Shown here: positions 33,910 through 45,025 of the stretch, one piece after another | How the letters are laid out: each line of letters opens with the position of its first letter | How positions within the stretch are numbered: the stretch's first letter is position 1 | Assembly (NCBI GenBank): GCA_030715195.1 | Contig: JAUYVI010000004.1 | Span: forward strand, 334,845-398,844 | Length of the DNA: 64,000 bases | Direction of reading: 5' to 3' | From: Dongia sedimenti | GTDB taxonomy: Bacteria; Pseudomonadota; Alphaproteobacteria; Dongiales; Dongiaceae | Position numbers and translations under genes: made by a program | Notes under the pieces: generated by a model | Database searches by the model: none | Seen by the model: only the letters and a program-made list of their open reading frames with translations | What the model was told of the DNA's origin: nothing

Positions 33910-34005
33910 CCTGCCCCTCCATGCGAGCGAGCTTGCGAACAATTCCCGCGATGTCCGTTTCCGGCCCATCGCGGCGGCCCCGCCCGGTTTCCGGGCCCGG
34001 CGCCA
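33910..34005 (-). ncRNA. Structured 5' leader of hsp20 (candidate RNA thermometer)
   Basis: The predicted 5' UTR of about 95 nt can form CCCGG-AAA-CCGGG, then a perfect 8-bp stem CCGCGATG/CATCGCGG capped by CCG-GAAA-CGG, and a weaker 3' part with CTCGCTCGC close to the GGAGGGG ribosome site. Many alphaproteobacterial hsp20 genes carry ROSE-type thermometers. The ROSE-like U-Y-G-C-U string occurs (TCGCT), but pairing to the ribosome site was not demonstrated. Confidence 0.35.
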
Positions 34006-34012
34006 CAACGAA

Positions 34013-34041
34013 TAAATGGTCGCCAAAATTAACTTTTCAAG
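34013..34041 (-). promoter_or_regulatory. Sigma-32-like heat-shock promoter of hsp20
   Basis: The minus strand reads CTTGAA (34036-34041), 14 bp, then GACCATTTA (34013-34021), against the heat-shock consensus CTTGAA-N13-15-CCCCATtTa. Only the first two bases of the -10 box differ. It lies 104 bases before the hsp20 ATG. The rest of the 432-bp gap (33910-34341) holds the leader above and, beyond the promoter, AT-rich sequence with two DnaA-box-like strings. Confidence 0.72.
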
Positions 34042-34365
34042 CGGGTCCAAGAGGGCCCCCGCAGTCGGGCGATAATTCACACAATCATCCACAAGGCTGT
34101 CCACAGAAGAGGATAATCCTCGTGTTCAAAAAAGCCTGACGCCGCCGGGGCTTGGCGGGCATGCCGCAGTGCGTGCCGCGGGAGAGCGAGGAAGCTCCTT
34201 TCAAAGTTGTGGCGGGATGCAATATGCGGCGCTGCGATCCGTCCCTTCCGGGAAAGTCGGATCCTCTCGCCGACGGTAGACATTGCCATCGGCGCGTGTA
34301 AGGTTGCGCCCCGCTGATTCCACACGAGATCCCGCCTTAGAATGGGATCCAAACAAGGACGGGCG

Positions 34366-35019
34366 ATGGGGGCGACATCGGCAGGCGTAGCCAAGGCGGA
34401 ATCCGGCGAGGCCGAGCAGGCAAAGCTGGCCCGGCCTGGGGCGATCCGCGATATCCGCCTGGACGGGCATCTCGCCGGCCGTGGCGGTCGCGCCACCTTG
34501 GCGCGGATCGACGCCGTGGAACTGCGTCTCGACGATCCCGAAGTCGATGCCGACCTCAATCTCGCCTTCGAATATTGGCAGCAGAAGCGCGGCGGGCGTC
34601 TGGCGCCGACCCGCGCCGATATCGATCCGGTCGACATCGCGCCGTTGCTGCCGCGGGTGACGCTGGTCGATGTCAGCACGGATCCGATCGATTTCCGTTT
34701 TCGCCTGGCGGGCACCGGCTTGTTCAAGATCCATGGCGCGGAGCTCACCAACAAGCGCGCGCTGGATCTCAATCCGCCGGCCTACGGCGCGCTCCTCCAC
34801 CGCCTCTATTGTGACGCTCTGGCGCGCCGGGCGCCGATCGCGCACCGCCTGCTGATCGAGTGTGCGACCCGCCGCAGCGCGTATATGCGCATTATCCTGC
34901 CGCTGTCGGAGGACAATCAGGCGATCAGCCGCCTGATGACGGTGGAGAGCTACGCCGATGCGGCGCAGGAGCTGCGCGACTGTTTCGAGGAAGCGCGGCT
35001 GAGTTCAGGCGGCTCTTGA
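34366..35019 (+). CDS. PAS-domain (PAS_5-type) protein
   Basis: A 217-residue single-domain protein. The core ELRLDDPEVDADLNLAFEYWQQKRGGRLAPTRADIDPVDIAPLLPRVTLVDV...FRFRLAGTGL matches the alphaproteobacterial PAS_5 family (W-x5-G-R-x-P-x-R-x-D-I-D-P). About 50 basic/Ala-rich residues precede it. No output domain, so it may act as a sensor partner or be regulatory by itself. An ATG at 34366 with AAGGA six bases upstream is preferred to the ATG at 34342. Confidence 0.8.
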   Translation: MGATSAGVAKAESGEAEQAKLARPGAIRDIRLDGHLAGRGGRATLARIDAVELRLDDPEVDADLNLAFEYWQQKRGGRLAPTRADIDPVDIAPLLPRVTLVDVSTDPIDFRFRLAGTGLFKIHGAELTNKRALDLNPPAYGALLHRLYCDALARRAPIAHRLLIECATRRSAYMRIILPLSEDNQAISRLMTVESYADAAQELRDCFEEARLSSGGS

Positions 35020-35040
35020 ATCCGGAGCGCCGGCTGCTGA

Positions 35041-35847
35041 TCAGTCCAGCGTGCGACCGATATCCAGCGCAGCGCCGCGCAGACGCGGCAGGTATTCCAG
35101 CGCCTGGGCGAGATCGAGCCGGGCCTTCGCGGCATGCAGGGCGACGGCGCCGATCAGCCGGCCCTTGGGATCGGTCACCGGCACGGCGATCGCCACCAGG
35201 CCGACGATGAATTCCTCGTCATCCGTGCCGTAGCCGCGCTGCGCGATCTCGGCCAGCTCGGCCTCCAGCCTGGAGCGCGACGTGATGGTACGCTCCGTCA
35301 TCGCCGACAGGTTCAGCGTGTCCAGCATGCGGCGCCGGCGTTCCGGCTCCATCATCGCCAGAAACAGCTTGCCGCTCGCCGTGCAGTGGATCGGCACGCG
35401 CGACCCGGTTTCGAGATGGATGCGCAGCGGCCAGCGCGATTCGACGCGCTCGACATAGACCACTTCATTGCCGGCGGGTGCGGTGAAATTGCAGGTCTCG
35501 CGGATCTCATCGACCAGCGTCTCCAGGATGGCGCGCCATTGTACGCTGGCCGAGCCGCGCCGGATCGCGTTGAAGGCGAGGCGCTCGGTGGCGGGCCCGA
35601 CCCGGTAGCGATAGCGGCCGGGTTCCCGGGTCAGATACTTGGATTCTTCCAGCCGCACGCAGAGCCGGTGCACGGTCGGCTTCGGCAGCTTCAGCTGCGT
35701 GCCGATCTCGGCCAGGGTCATCGGCTGCGGCGAAGCCGCAACCAGCTGGATCAGGTCCAGCACGCGAAACACCACCGAGCGGCGGCCCTTGCTGCCGCGC
35801 TCCGTCGGTTCGGCCAGTGGCTCGGCCAGTTCCATCTCCCGTGACAT
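35041..35847 (-). CDS. IclR-family transcriptional regulator
   Basis: A 268-residue regulator. The N-terminal winged helix (FRVLDLIQLVAASPQPMTLAEIGTQLKLPKPTVHRLCVRLEESKYL) is followed by the IclR effector domain (ETCNFTAPAGNEVVYVERVES, IPIHCTASGKLFLAMM-type stretch, RGYGTDDEEFIVGLVAIAVPV). No obvious target operon is adjacent; the PAS gene is convergent and a tRNA lies upstream. Such proteins sense small carboxylic or aromatic acids; the ligand is unknown. Confidence 0.92.
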   Translation of the reverse strand: MSREMELAEPLAEPTERGSKGRRSVVFRVLDLIQLVAASPQPMTLAEIGTQLKLPKPTVHRLCVRLEESKYLTREPGRYRYRVGPATERLAFNAIRRGSASVQWRAILETLVDEIRETCNFTAPAGNEVVYVERVESRWPLRIHLETGSRVPIHCTASGKLFLAMMEPERRRRMLDTLNLSAMTERTITSRSRLEAELAEIAQRGYGTDDEEFIVGLVAIAVPVTDPKGRLIGAVALHAAKARLDLAQALEYLPRLRGAALDIGRTLD

Positions 35848-35965
35848 TGGGGGGTTGTAGCATCCAATTCCTAAAAATTGCTGAATTTGCGCTTTGAATC
35901 TCCATAAAATGGTGTGTGGGGATGCGAATCGCTTCGCTGGGTGAGCCGTCTTTTCGAATCAAATC

Positions 35966-36003
35966 AAAGAAAAACCCCCGCGCGATCGCTCGCGGCGGGG
36001 GTT
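35966..36003 (-). terminator. Intrinsic terminator of tRNA-Ala
   Basis: On the minus strand AACCCCCGC pairs with GCGGGGGTT around a CGCGAGCGATCGC loop that can itself pair, followed by TTTCTTTG. It begins five bases after the tRNA CCA end. Confidence 0.85.
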
Positions 36004-36008
36004 TCGTC

Positions 36009-36084
36009 TGGTGGACCCAAGCGGGATCGAACCGCTGACCTCCACAATGCCATTGTGGCGCTCTCCCAGCTGAGCTATGGGCCC
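36009..36084 (-). tRNA. tRNA-Ala (anticodon GGC)
   Basis: A 76-nt tRNA with encoded CCA. Acceptor GGGCCCA/TGGGTCC, D arm AGCTCAGCTGGGAGAGC, anticodon arm CCACA-ATGGCAT-TGTGG with GGC, and T arm with GGTTCGATCCC. It reads GCC and GCU. Confidence 0.97.
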
Positions 36085-36199
36085 GAACTCAAGTCCGCCG
36101 CCCCACGGAATGCTGGGAGCCGGGGGCGGAAAAGCGGCTGGAAGCTAGAAGCGGCCGGCCTTCATTTCAAGCAAAATCAGTCGCCGATCCGGGAAGGGT

Positions 36200-38762
<2,563 letters not shown>

Positions 38763-38875
38763 ACCCGCTTCGGCGCGCCCCGCTTGTTGCAACCGGCGCA
38801 CGCCGTCGCATCATCGTTTCAAGACCGCCGGAGACAACCGGTCGGCCTGAAAATTTGGAAAGGAACTGACACCAC

Positions 38876-40612
38876 ATGGCTAAATCCGCAGCCGCCCGCG
38901 TCACCAAAGAACGAGCCGAGAGCGAGAGCTTTGCTTCGCTGCTCGAGGAGACCTTGGGCGCCGCCCAGGGCCTGGAGGGCAGCGTGCTCTCCGGCACCGT
39001 CGTCTCGATCGACGGCGAGTTCGCTTTGGTCGATGTCGGCCTGAAGTCGGAAGGCCGCGTCGCGCTGAAGGAATTCGCGATGCCCGGCCAGAAGTCCGAG
39101 ATGAAGGTCGGCGACGTCGTCGAAGTCTATCTCGAGCGCATGGAAGACAAGAACGGCGAAGCCGTCCTGTCGCGCGACAAGGCCCGCCGCGAGGAGGCCT
39201 GGACCCAGCTCGAGAAGCAGTTCAAGGACAACCAGCGCGTCAACGGCGTGATCTTCGGCCGCGTGAAGGGCGGCTTCACGGTCGACCTCAACGGCGCCGT
39301 GGCCTTCCTGCCGGGCTCGCAGGTCGATATCCGTCCGGTGCGCGACGTCGGCCCGCTGATGGGCACGCCGCAGCCGTTCCAGATCCTGAAGATGGACCGC
39401 GCCCGCGGCAACATCGTGGTCTCCCGCCGCGCCGTGCTCGAGGAGAGCCGCGCCGAGGCCCGCAACGAGCTGGTTGCGAACCTCAAGGAGGGCCAGGTGC
39501 TCTCCGGCGTCGTCAAGAACATCACCGATTACGGTGCGTTCGTGGATCTCGGCGGCGTCGATGGCCTGCTGCACGTCACCGACATCGCGTGGCGCCGCAT
39601 CAACCATCCGTCGGAAGCCTTGCACATCGGCCAGACCGTCAACGTCCAGGTCGTCCGCTTCAACCCGGAAACCCAGCGCATCAGCCTCGGCATGAAGCAG
39701 CTCGAGGCCGATCCCTGGGAGGGCGTGCAGGCGAAGTATCCGGTGGGCAGCCGCTTCAAGGGCCGCGTCACCAACATCACCGATTACGGCGCCTTCGTGG
39801 AGCTGGAGCCGGGCATCGAAGGCTTGGTGCACGTCTCCGAGATGAGCTGGACCAAGAAGAACGTCCATCCGGGCAAGATCGTCTCCACCTCGCAGGAAGT
39901 GGAAGTGATGGTGCTGGACGTCGATCCGGTGAAGCGCCGCATCAGCCTCGGCCTGAAGCAGTGCATGGAGAATCCGTGGGCTGGCTTCCTCGAGAAGCAT
40001 CCGGTCGGATCCGAGCTCGAGGGCGAGGTGAAGAACATCACCGAGTTCGGCCTGTTCGTGGGCCTCACCCCGGAGATCGACGGCATGGTCCATCTCTCCG
40101 ACCTCGATTGGGAGCGCCCGGGCGAGGAAGCGGTCGCCGACTACAAGAAGGGCGACATGGTGAAGGTGAAGCTGCTCGACGTCGATGTGGAGAAGGAGCG
40201 CATCTCGCTCGGCATCAAGCAGCTGAAGAAGGACAACTTCGCCGAAGCGTCGACCGCGCTGAAGAAGGGCGAGGTCGTGACCTGCACCGTCACCGGCATC
40301 AACGAGGGCGGCATCGAGGTCTCGGTCGGCGACGGTGTCACCGGCTTCATCCGCAAGACCGATCTGTCGCGCGAGCGCAGTGAGCAGCGTCCGGACCGTT
40401 TCGCCGTCGGCGAGAAGGTCGATGCCAAGATCACCCAGATCGACACCAAGACCCGCAAGGTCTCGCTCTCGATCAAGGCCCGCGAAGTCGAAGAGGACAA
40501 GCAGGCGATGCAGGAGTTCGGCTCGTCGGATTCCGGCGCCAGCCTGGGCGACATCCTGGGTGCTGCCCTCAACAAGGCGGGCAAGAAGCCCAAGAAGGAC
40601 GAGGCCGAGTAA
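38876..40612 (+). CDS. rpsA: 30S ribosomal protein S1
   Basis: S1 helps recruit mRNA to the 30S subunit. It has 578 residues with six S1 motifs, for example GTVVSIDGEFALVDVGLKSEG, GVIFGRVKGGFTVDLNGAVAF, GVVKNITDYGAFVDLGGVDGLLHVTD, GRVTNITDYGAFVELEPGIEGLVHVSE, GEVKNITEFGLFVGLTPEIDGMVHLSD and CTVTGINEGGIEVSVGDGVTGFI. AAGGA precedes the ATG. A strong terminator follows. Confidence 0.98.
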   Translation: MAKSAAARVTKERAESESFASLLEETLGAAQGLEGSVLSGTVVSIDGEFALVDVGLKSEGRVALKEFAMPGQKSEMKVGDVVEVYLERMEDKNGEAVLSRDKARREEAWTQLEKQFKDNQRVNGVIFGRVKGGFTVDLNGAVAFLPGSQVDIRPVRDVGPLMGTPQPFQILKMDRARGNIVVSRRAVLEESRAEARNELVANLKEGQVLSGVVKNITDYGAFVDLGGVDGLLHVTDIAWRRINHPSEALHIGQTVNVQVVRFNPETQRISLGMKQLEADPWEGVQAKYPVGSRFKGRVTNITDYGAFVELEPGIEGLVHVSEMSWTKKNVHPGKIVSTSQEVEVMVLDVDPVKRRISLGLKQCMENPWAGFLEKHPVGSELEGEVKNITEFGLFVGLTPEIDGMVHLSDLDWERPGEEAVADYKKGDMVKVKLLDVDVEKERISLGIKQLKKDNFAEASTALKKGEVVTCTVTGINEGGIEVSVGDGVTGFIRKTDLSRERSEQRPDRFAVGEKVDAKITQIDTKTRKVSLSIKAREVEEDKQAMQEFGSSDSGASLGDILGAALNKAGKKPKKDEAE

Positions 40613-40653
40613 GCACCTCACTTCGCAATAAAATTACAAAATAGCGTGAGTTT

Positions 40654-40686
40654 GGGCCGGAGGGGCATCCCCTCCGGCCCATTTTT
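40654..40686 (+). terminator. Intrinsic terminator of rpsA
   Basis: GGGCCGGAGGGG-CAT-CCCCTCCGGCCC is a perfect 12-bp stem with a 3-base loop, followed by ATTTTT. It starts 42 bases after the rpsA stop. Confidence 0.95.
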
Positions 40687-40871
40687 CTGCCCGAATCCTG
40701 GCCGAATCCGCCCTCAGCCGGAAAAACGTATTAAAATGAGCGACTTATCCTTGACGGCGCACGATTCCCTTGGCACGCTTTTGAAACTCCTGGGGTCGGC
40801 CCCTTGGGGTGACGAGGGGAAGGCCGGTTGCAGGGCGATTTTCGCCGGCGCGACGGGCGTGCGGGGACAGG

Positions 40872-41231
40872 ATGACGAAATCCGAACTTATTCTGCGGAT
40901 CGGGGAGCTTAATCCGCATCTTTATCATCGCGATGTCGAGCGGATCGTCACCACGATCTTCGAAGAGATCACCAACGCCTTGGCAAAGCGTGATCGGGTC
41001 GAGCTCCGTGGCTTCGGCGCCTTCTCGGTGAAGCAGCGCGACGCCCGCAAGGGCCGCAATCCCCGCACCGGCGAAACCGTCGCGGTCGATCAGAAGGTCG
41101 TGCCATTCTTCAAGACCGGCAAAGAGTTACGCGATCGGCTCAACGCCAAGATCGAGCCCGGCGCGCCGGCCAAGGCGCCCGAGCCCGCGCCGTCCGCCAA
41201 CAAGCCGCCGATGACCGGCGGCGGCGAGTAA
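40872..41231 (+). CDS. ihfB: Integration host factor beta subunit
   Basis: IHF bends DNA and helps sigma-54 promoters, replication and recombination. The 119 residues begin [21 protein letters not shown] and contain [31 protein letters not shown], the DNA-intercalating beta arm with the key Pro, and [16 protein letters not shown]. The Pro/Ala-rich 20-residue C-terminal tail is longer than in E. coli. It follows rpsA, as is usual for ihfB. Confidence 0.95.
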   Translation: MTKSELILRIGELNPHLYHRDVERIVTTIFEEITNALAKRDRVELRGFGAFSVKQRDARKGRNPRTGETVAVDQKVVPFFKTGKELRDRLNAKIEPGAPAKAPEPAPSANKPPMTGGGE

Positions 41232-41358
41232 CTTCAGGCCAGCTTCGACACGTTCGATCTGTAGAATGCGGCAGCAATCCTGCGGCATGGTTAAGCTTGC
41301 CAGATCGGCACGGCGGAACTAGACCGCAAGGCATCATGGGTATCGGTGAGGATTCGAC

Positions 41359-41700
41359 ATGCGCCGCTTCGCCTGGATTGTGACGCTCCCGCTCATCGCC
41401 ATCGTCGCTTTGTTCGCGGTGGACAACAGGCAGGCGATCGAGCTCGACCTCTGGCCGCTGCCTTGGGCGCTGCCGCCGGTGCCGCTGTTCCTGCTGACCC
41501 TGCTGCTGGTGCTGTTCGGCTTCCTGCTCGGCGTGCTGGTGATGTGGTTCACCGGCGCCCAGCAGCGCCGCCACCACCGCCAGACCCGGCGCGAGCTCGA
41601 CGAAGCGAAGCTGGAACTGCACACGCTCCGCCGCCAGCCGCCGCAACCGCGCGGCACCGCGCTCGCCACGACGCAGACCCGCCTGCCGCCGGCGGCTTAA
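41359..41700 (+). CDS. LapA-domain (DUF1049) membrane protein
   Basis: A 113-residue protein with two membrane helices (FAWIVTLPLIAIVALFAVDN and LPPVPLFLLTLLLVLFGFLLGVLVMWF) followed by a cytoplasmic coiled coil (RRHHRQTRRELDEAKLELHTLRR). The NRQxIxLDLWP stretch between the helices is typical of the LPS-assembly LapA domain. E. coli LapA/LapB tune LpxC levels; a similar role is only inferred. GAGGA precedes the ATG. Its place after ihfB matches other proteobacteria. Confidence 0.88.
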   Translation: MRRFAWIVTLPLIAIVALFAVDNRQAIELDLWPLPWALPPVPLFLLTLLLVLFGFLLGVLVMWFTGAQQRRHHRQTRRELDEAKLELHTLRRQPPQPRGTALATTQTRLPPAA

Positions 41701-41770
41701 GCGCGCTGTTGGATGCAAGCCGACGGAGAAACCGAAACGTCCTCGCTAGGCCGTCTGCGCGCGGCGCCGC

Positions 41771-42445
41771 TTACGGCACCCATTCCATATTGGCCCGCCA
41801 CAACTCGGCGCGTTCCTGGGCCTGGGCGATCTCGGTCTTGGTCATGCGCGGCGCGATCTCCTGCATCTCGGTGATGGCCGCGACCGCATCGCCGCTGCCC
41901 GACAGCTCGAACCACTTATAGGCCTCGACGCGATCGAGCTCGGTGCCGATGCCGTTGGCCAGCATCAGCCCGAGATTGTGCTGCGCCCGGGTGTTGCCCT
42001 GGTCGGCCGCGCGCTTGTACCAGGTCAGCGCTTTCTCATAGCTCTGCTTGGTGAGCGTGCCTTCGTAATAGATGACGGCGAGATTGAATTGCGCATAGAG
42101 ATCGCCGGCATCGGCGGATCGTTTGAAATAATCCACCGCGCGCCAGCGATCGGCTTCGACGCCGAGCCCGTTCAGGTAGATCAGCCCCATGATGCGCATC
42201 GCCCAGGGATCGCCCTGGGACGCCGCCTTGCTCGCCCAGGAACGCGCGCTGCGCATGTCCTGGGTGAGGCCGGTGCCCTGGCCGTAGCGGATGCCGAGCT
42301 CGCGCTGCGCGTCCGCCCTTCCGGCATCGGCCAGTTGCTGGACTTCCGCCAGCGGCTCGTCGCGCAGATCTTCCGCCTGCGCGGCATGGAGGCTGCTTAA
42401 GCCGAGCACGCCCGCCAAGAGGGCGCCGAACAGCAGTGGTCTCAT
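41771..42445 (-). CDS. Exported Sel1-repeat protein
   Basis: About 224 residues. A signal peptide (MRPLLFGALLAGVLGLSSLHAAQA) is followed by four to five Sel1-like repeats: ADAQRELGIRYGQGTGLTQD, PWAMRIMGLIYLNGLGVEADRW, LYAQFNLAVIYYEGTLTKQSYEKAL and TRAQHNLGLMLANGIGTELDRVEA. Sel1 solenoids serve protein-protein contacts. Periplasmic. The ATG at 42445 suits the signal peptide; an open extension to 42481 is less likely. Confidence 0.85.
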   Translation of the reverse strand: MRPLLFGALLAGVLGLSSLHAAQAEDLRDEPLAEVQQLADAGRADAQRELGIRYGQGTGLTQDMRSARSWASKAASQGDPWAMRIMGLIYLNGLGVEADRWRAVDYFKRSADAGDLYAQFNLAVIYYEGTLTKQSYEKALTWYKRAADQGNTRAQHNLGLMLANGIGTELDRVEAYKWFELSGSGDAVAAITEMQEIAPRMTKTEIAQAQERAELWRANMEWVP

Positions 42446-42612
42446 TTTATCCGTCTCCCGATGAACCGGCTTCGCGGCCAATTCAGCTCCCCTGGGATTC
42501 AGGCTGGAGCATCATCGCCGCGCGTCTTGACGGCATGCAACCGTTTTCGGATTAAGATTTGGAAAAGATTGTCTTTGTAATGAGTTAGTAAGGTTGAATC
42601 GCGACAATTCGC

Positions 42613-42645
42613 CCTTTCTCACCTCTCCCCATGATGTGAGAAAGG
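42613..42645 (+). promoter_or_regulatory. Perfect 10-bp inverted repeat upstream of a small exported protein
   Basis: CCTTTCTCAC (42613-42622) and GTGAGAAAGG (42636-42645) flank a 13-base spacer, 35 bases before the ATG of the next gene. It could be an operator or a leader hairpin. No T-run follows, so it is not a simple terminator. Confidence 0.45.
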
Positions 42646-42680
42646 TCGATTTGGCTCCCTTGATTCGGAGTTTTCGCAAG

Positions 42681-42980
42681 ATGCGCATCCTGGCCGCCGC
42701 CGCAATCTGCCTGCCCTTGCTCGGCGCGGGCGCTCCAGCCTTTGCCTTCTCGGATACGCCGGCGCCCGACGGACCGGGCGTCCAAAGCCAGTTCAGCGAC
42801 CCCGACGAGGCCGTCGACAACCTCGCCGACAGCGCCCAAGGCGGCTCCGGCACCGCGCTCAGCACCGGCACCCAGCTCCCGTCCAACGCCGCCGCCAGCG
42901 GACCGGCCCCGGCCTCGCCGCAGGATGCCGAGCCGGTCAATCCGGCCTGGCCCGCCTGGATGGTCTGGCATCAGCAGTAA
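42681..42980 (+). CDS. Small exported Pro/Ala-rich protein
   Basis: A 99-residue protein of unknown family with a clear signal peptide (MRILAAAAICLPLLGAGAPAFA) and a low-complexity mature part rich in Asp, Pro, Ser and Ala (DTPAPDGPGVQSQFSDPDEAV, SGPAPASPQDAEPVNP) ending PAWPAWMVWHQQ. Probably periplasmic. Upstream ATGs lie in the hairpin region and are less likely. Single gene between the Sel1 and ffh genes. Confidence 0.6.
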   Translation: MRILAAAAICLPLLGAGAPAFAFSDTPAPDGPGVQSQFSDPDEAVDNLADSAQGGSGTALSTGTQLPSNAAASGPAPASPQDAEPVNPAWPAWMVWHQQ

Positions 42981-43020
42981 GCCCTTGCCGGGCCGAGATT
43001 TTTTGCCGCATGCGCCGCGA

Positions 43021-43049
43021 TTGACTTGCGGCGCCCGAACGCCTAGTTT
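43021..43049 (+). promoter_or_regulatory. Promoter of the ffh-rplS operon
   Basis: TTGACT (43021-43026), a 17-bp spacer and TAGTTT (43044-43049) lie 108 bases before the ffh ATG. The -35 fits five of six consensus bases; the -10 is weaker. Confidence 0.5.
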
Positions 43050-43157
43050 CCGCCCCGCTTAACCCGGAATTGTTAGGCCGCTGGCCCCGAGGGGCTCCGT
43101 CCGTCCACGAGTATCGTGCGCGGGCGCGATTGTGTTTTGCGCATTTGAAACGGGCCA

Positions 43158-44588
43158 ATGTTCGAGAAACTCTCCGAACGTCTGAGTGGTGTCTTCGACA
43201 AGCTGACGCGGCGCGGTGCGCTCTCGGAAGCCGATGTCGACGAAGCCCTGCGCGAAGTCCGCGTCGCCTTGCTCGAAGCCGACGTCGCGCTGCCCGTGGT
43301 GAAGGATTTCATCGACCGGGTCCGTGTCGGTGCGGTCGGCGAGAAGGTCGTCAAATCGGTCAGTCCCGGCCAGATGGTGGTGAAGCTCGTCCATGACGAG
43401 TTGATCCGCACCCTCTCCGCCGGCGAGACGCAAGAGCCCGGCATCAGCCTCAACGCGCCGTCGCCGGTCGCCATCCTGATGCTCGGCCTGCAGGGCTCGG
43501 GCAAGACCACCACCACCGCGAAGATCGCCAAGCGCCTCACCGAGAAGCAGAACAAGAAAGTGCTGATGGCGTCGCTGGACGTGCGCCGTCCGGCCGCGCA
43601 GCAGCAGCTCGCCATCCTCGGCGAGCAGACCATGGTGCGCACCTTGCCCATCGTCCCCGGCGAGCCGCCGGTCGCCATCGCCAAGCGGGCGATGCAGATG
43701 GGCAAGCTCGAAGGCTTCGACGTCGTGCTGCTCGACACCGCCGGCCGCCTCGCCATCGACGAAGAGCTGATGGCCGAAGTCGCCGCGGTCAGCGCCGCGG
43801 TCAATCCGCATGAGAGCCTGCTGGTCGCCGATGCGATGACCGGCCAGGACGCGGTCACCGTCGCCAAATCCTTCAAGGAGAAGGTCGGCGTCACCGGCAT
43901 CGTGCTGACCCGCATCGACGGCGATGCGCGCGGTGGTGCTGCGCTCTCCATGCGCGCCATCGCCGGCGCGCCGATCAAGCTGCTCGGCACCGGCGAAAAG
44001 CTGGATGCGCTGGAAGACTTCCACGCCGACCGCCTGGCCGGCCGCATCCTCGGCATGGGCGACATCGTCAGCCTGGTCGAGAAGGCGATGGAGACGACCG
44101 AGGCCGAGGAGGCCGAGCGTCTCGCCAAGAAGATGCAGAAGGGCCAGTTCGATCTCGACGACATGGCCTTGCAGCTGAAGCAGCTGCAGAAGATGGGCGG
44201 CCTCGCCGGCGTCATGGGCATGCTGCCCGGCATCGGCAAGATGCAGAAGCAGCTCGAAGGCAAGGTCGACGAGAAGCACGTCAAGCGCAGCCTCGCGATC
44301 ATCTCCTCGATGACCCCGAAGGAGCGCCGCAACCCGGACCTCATCAAGGCCTCGCGCAAGAACCGCATCGCCAAGGGTTCCGGCGTCGGCGTGCAGGAGA
44401 TCAACAAGCTCCTGAAGCAGCATCAGGAGATGCAGCGCATGCTGAAGCAGGTCTCCAAGCTCGGCCAGAAGGGCCTGATGCGCCACGGCCTCGGCGCCTT
44501 GATGAAGGGCGGCATGGGGGGAATGGGCGGCGGTGGAATGGGCGGCGGTGGAATGGGCGGCGGTGGCGGTTTCGGAGGGATGCGATGA
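43158..44588 (+). CDS. ffh: Signal recognition particle protein Ffh
   Basis: Ffh with 4.5S RNA targets membrane proteins to FtsY and SecYEG. Its 476 residues comprise the N domain, the GTPase domain (GLQGSGKTTTTAKIAKRL, DVRRPAAQQQL, LLDTAGRLAIDEEL, TRIDGDARGGAALSM) and the Met-rich M domain (KMQKGQFDLDDMALQLKQLQKMGG, SMTPKERRNPDLIKASRKNRIAKGSG). The last 35 residues are a Gly/Met run. It overlaps the next gene by 4 bp. Confidence 0.98.
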   Translation: MFEKLSERLSGVFDKLTRRGALSEADVDEALREVRVALLEADVALPVVKDFIDRVRVGAVGEKVVKSVSPGQMVVKLVHDELIRTLSAGETQEPGISLNAPSPVAILMLGLQGSGKTTTTAKIAKRLTEKQNKKVLMASLDVRRPAAQQQLAILGEQTMVRTLPIVPGEPPVAIAKRAMQMGKLEGFDVVLLDTAGRLAIDEELMAEVAAVSAAVNPHESLLVADAMTGQDAVTVAKSFKEKVGVTGIVLTRIDGDARGGAALSMRAIAGAPIKLLGTGEKLDALEDFHADRLAGRILGMGDIVSLVEKAMETTEAEEAERLAKKMQKGQFDLDDMALQLKQLQKMGGLAGVMGMLPGIGKMQKQLEGKVDEKHVKRSLAIISSMTPKERRNPDLIKASRKNRIAKGSGVGVQEINKLLKQHQEMQRMLKQVSKLGQKGLMRHGLGALMKGGMGGMGGGGMGGGGMGGGGGFGGMR

Positions 44589-44995
44589 TCGACCATCTCT
44601 CGATCGGCGTCTCCGACCTGAAGCGCGCCAAGCAGTTCTACGACGACGTGCTGGCGACCATCGGCTGCGCCTGCATCTTCACGGTGGACGTGCCGGGCGA
44701 GGGCGTGGTCGCCCATGGCTATGGCGAGATCGGCAGCGACCATCCGCGCTTCTGGATCGGGCTCCCGGAGCGGGTCGATCCGGGCTGCAATGCCAAGGGC
44801 GGCACGCATATCTGCTTCGTGGCCAAGCGCCGCAAGGATATCGACGCGTTTCACGCCGCCGCGCTCAAGGCCGGCGGCAAGGACAACGGCAAGCCGGGCC
44901 TGCGCCCGCACTACCACCCGAATTACTACGGTGCCTTCGCCTTCGATCTCGACGGCAACAAGATCGAAGCCTGCAGTCACCATCCCGAACCCTGA
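44585..44995 (+). CDS. VOC-family (glyoxalase/dioxygenase fold) protein
   Basis: A 136-residue single VOC-fold protein: IDHLSIGVSDLKRAKQFYDDVLATIG, GTHICFVAKRRKDIDAFHAAALKAGGKDNGKPGLRP and YGAFAFDLDGNKIEACSH. Metal-ligand-like residues are His3 of the IDHL start and a C-terminal Glu, but the other ligands are uncertain. The substrate is unknown. Its ATG overlaps the ffh stop and it is followed by rpsP, so it sits inside a translation/SRP operon. Confidence 0.88.
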   Translation: MIDHLSIGVSDLKRAKQFYDDVLATIGCACIFTVDVPGEGVVAHGYGEIGSDHPRFWIGLPERVDPGCNAKGGTHICFVAKRRKDIDAFHAAALKAGGKDNGKPGLRPHYHPNYYGAFAFDLDGNKIEACSHHPEP

Positions 44996-45025
44996 TTCGA
45001 ACTTTCGATTTTATAAGGAGAGACC

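Noticed and set aside
34083..34105. Two DnaA-box-like strings (TCATCCACA and CTGTCCACA) in AT-richer DNA upstream of hsp20
   Set aside because: Both have mismatches to TTATCCACA, there is no dnaA, hemE or parAB nearby, and the AT-rich stretch is explained by the heat-shock promoter. Not an origin on this evidence.
40771..40786. TTGGCACGCTTTTGAA upstream of ihfB as a sigma-54 promoter
   Set aside because: The -24 half fits, but the essential GC of the -12 element is replaced by AA, so it does not meet the consensus.
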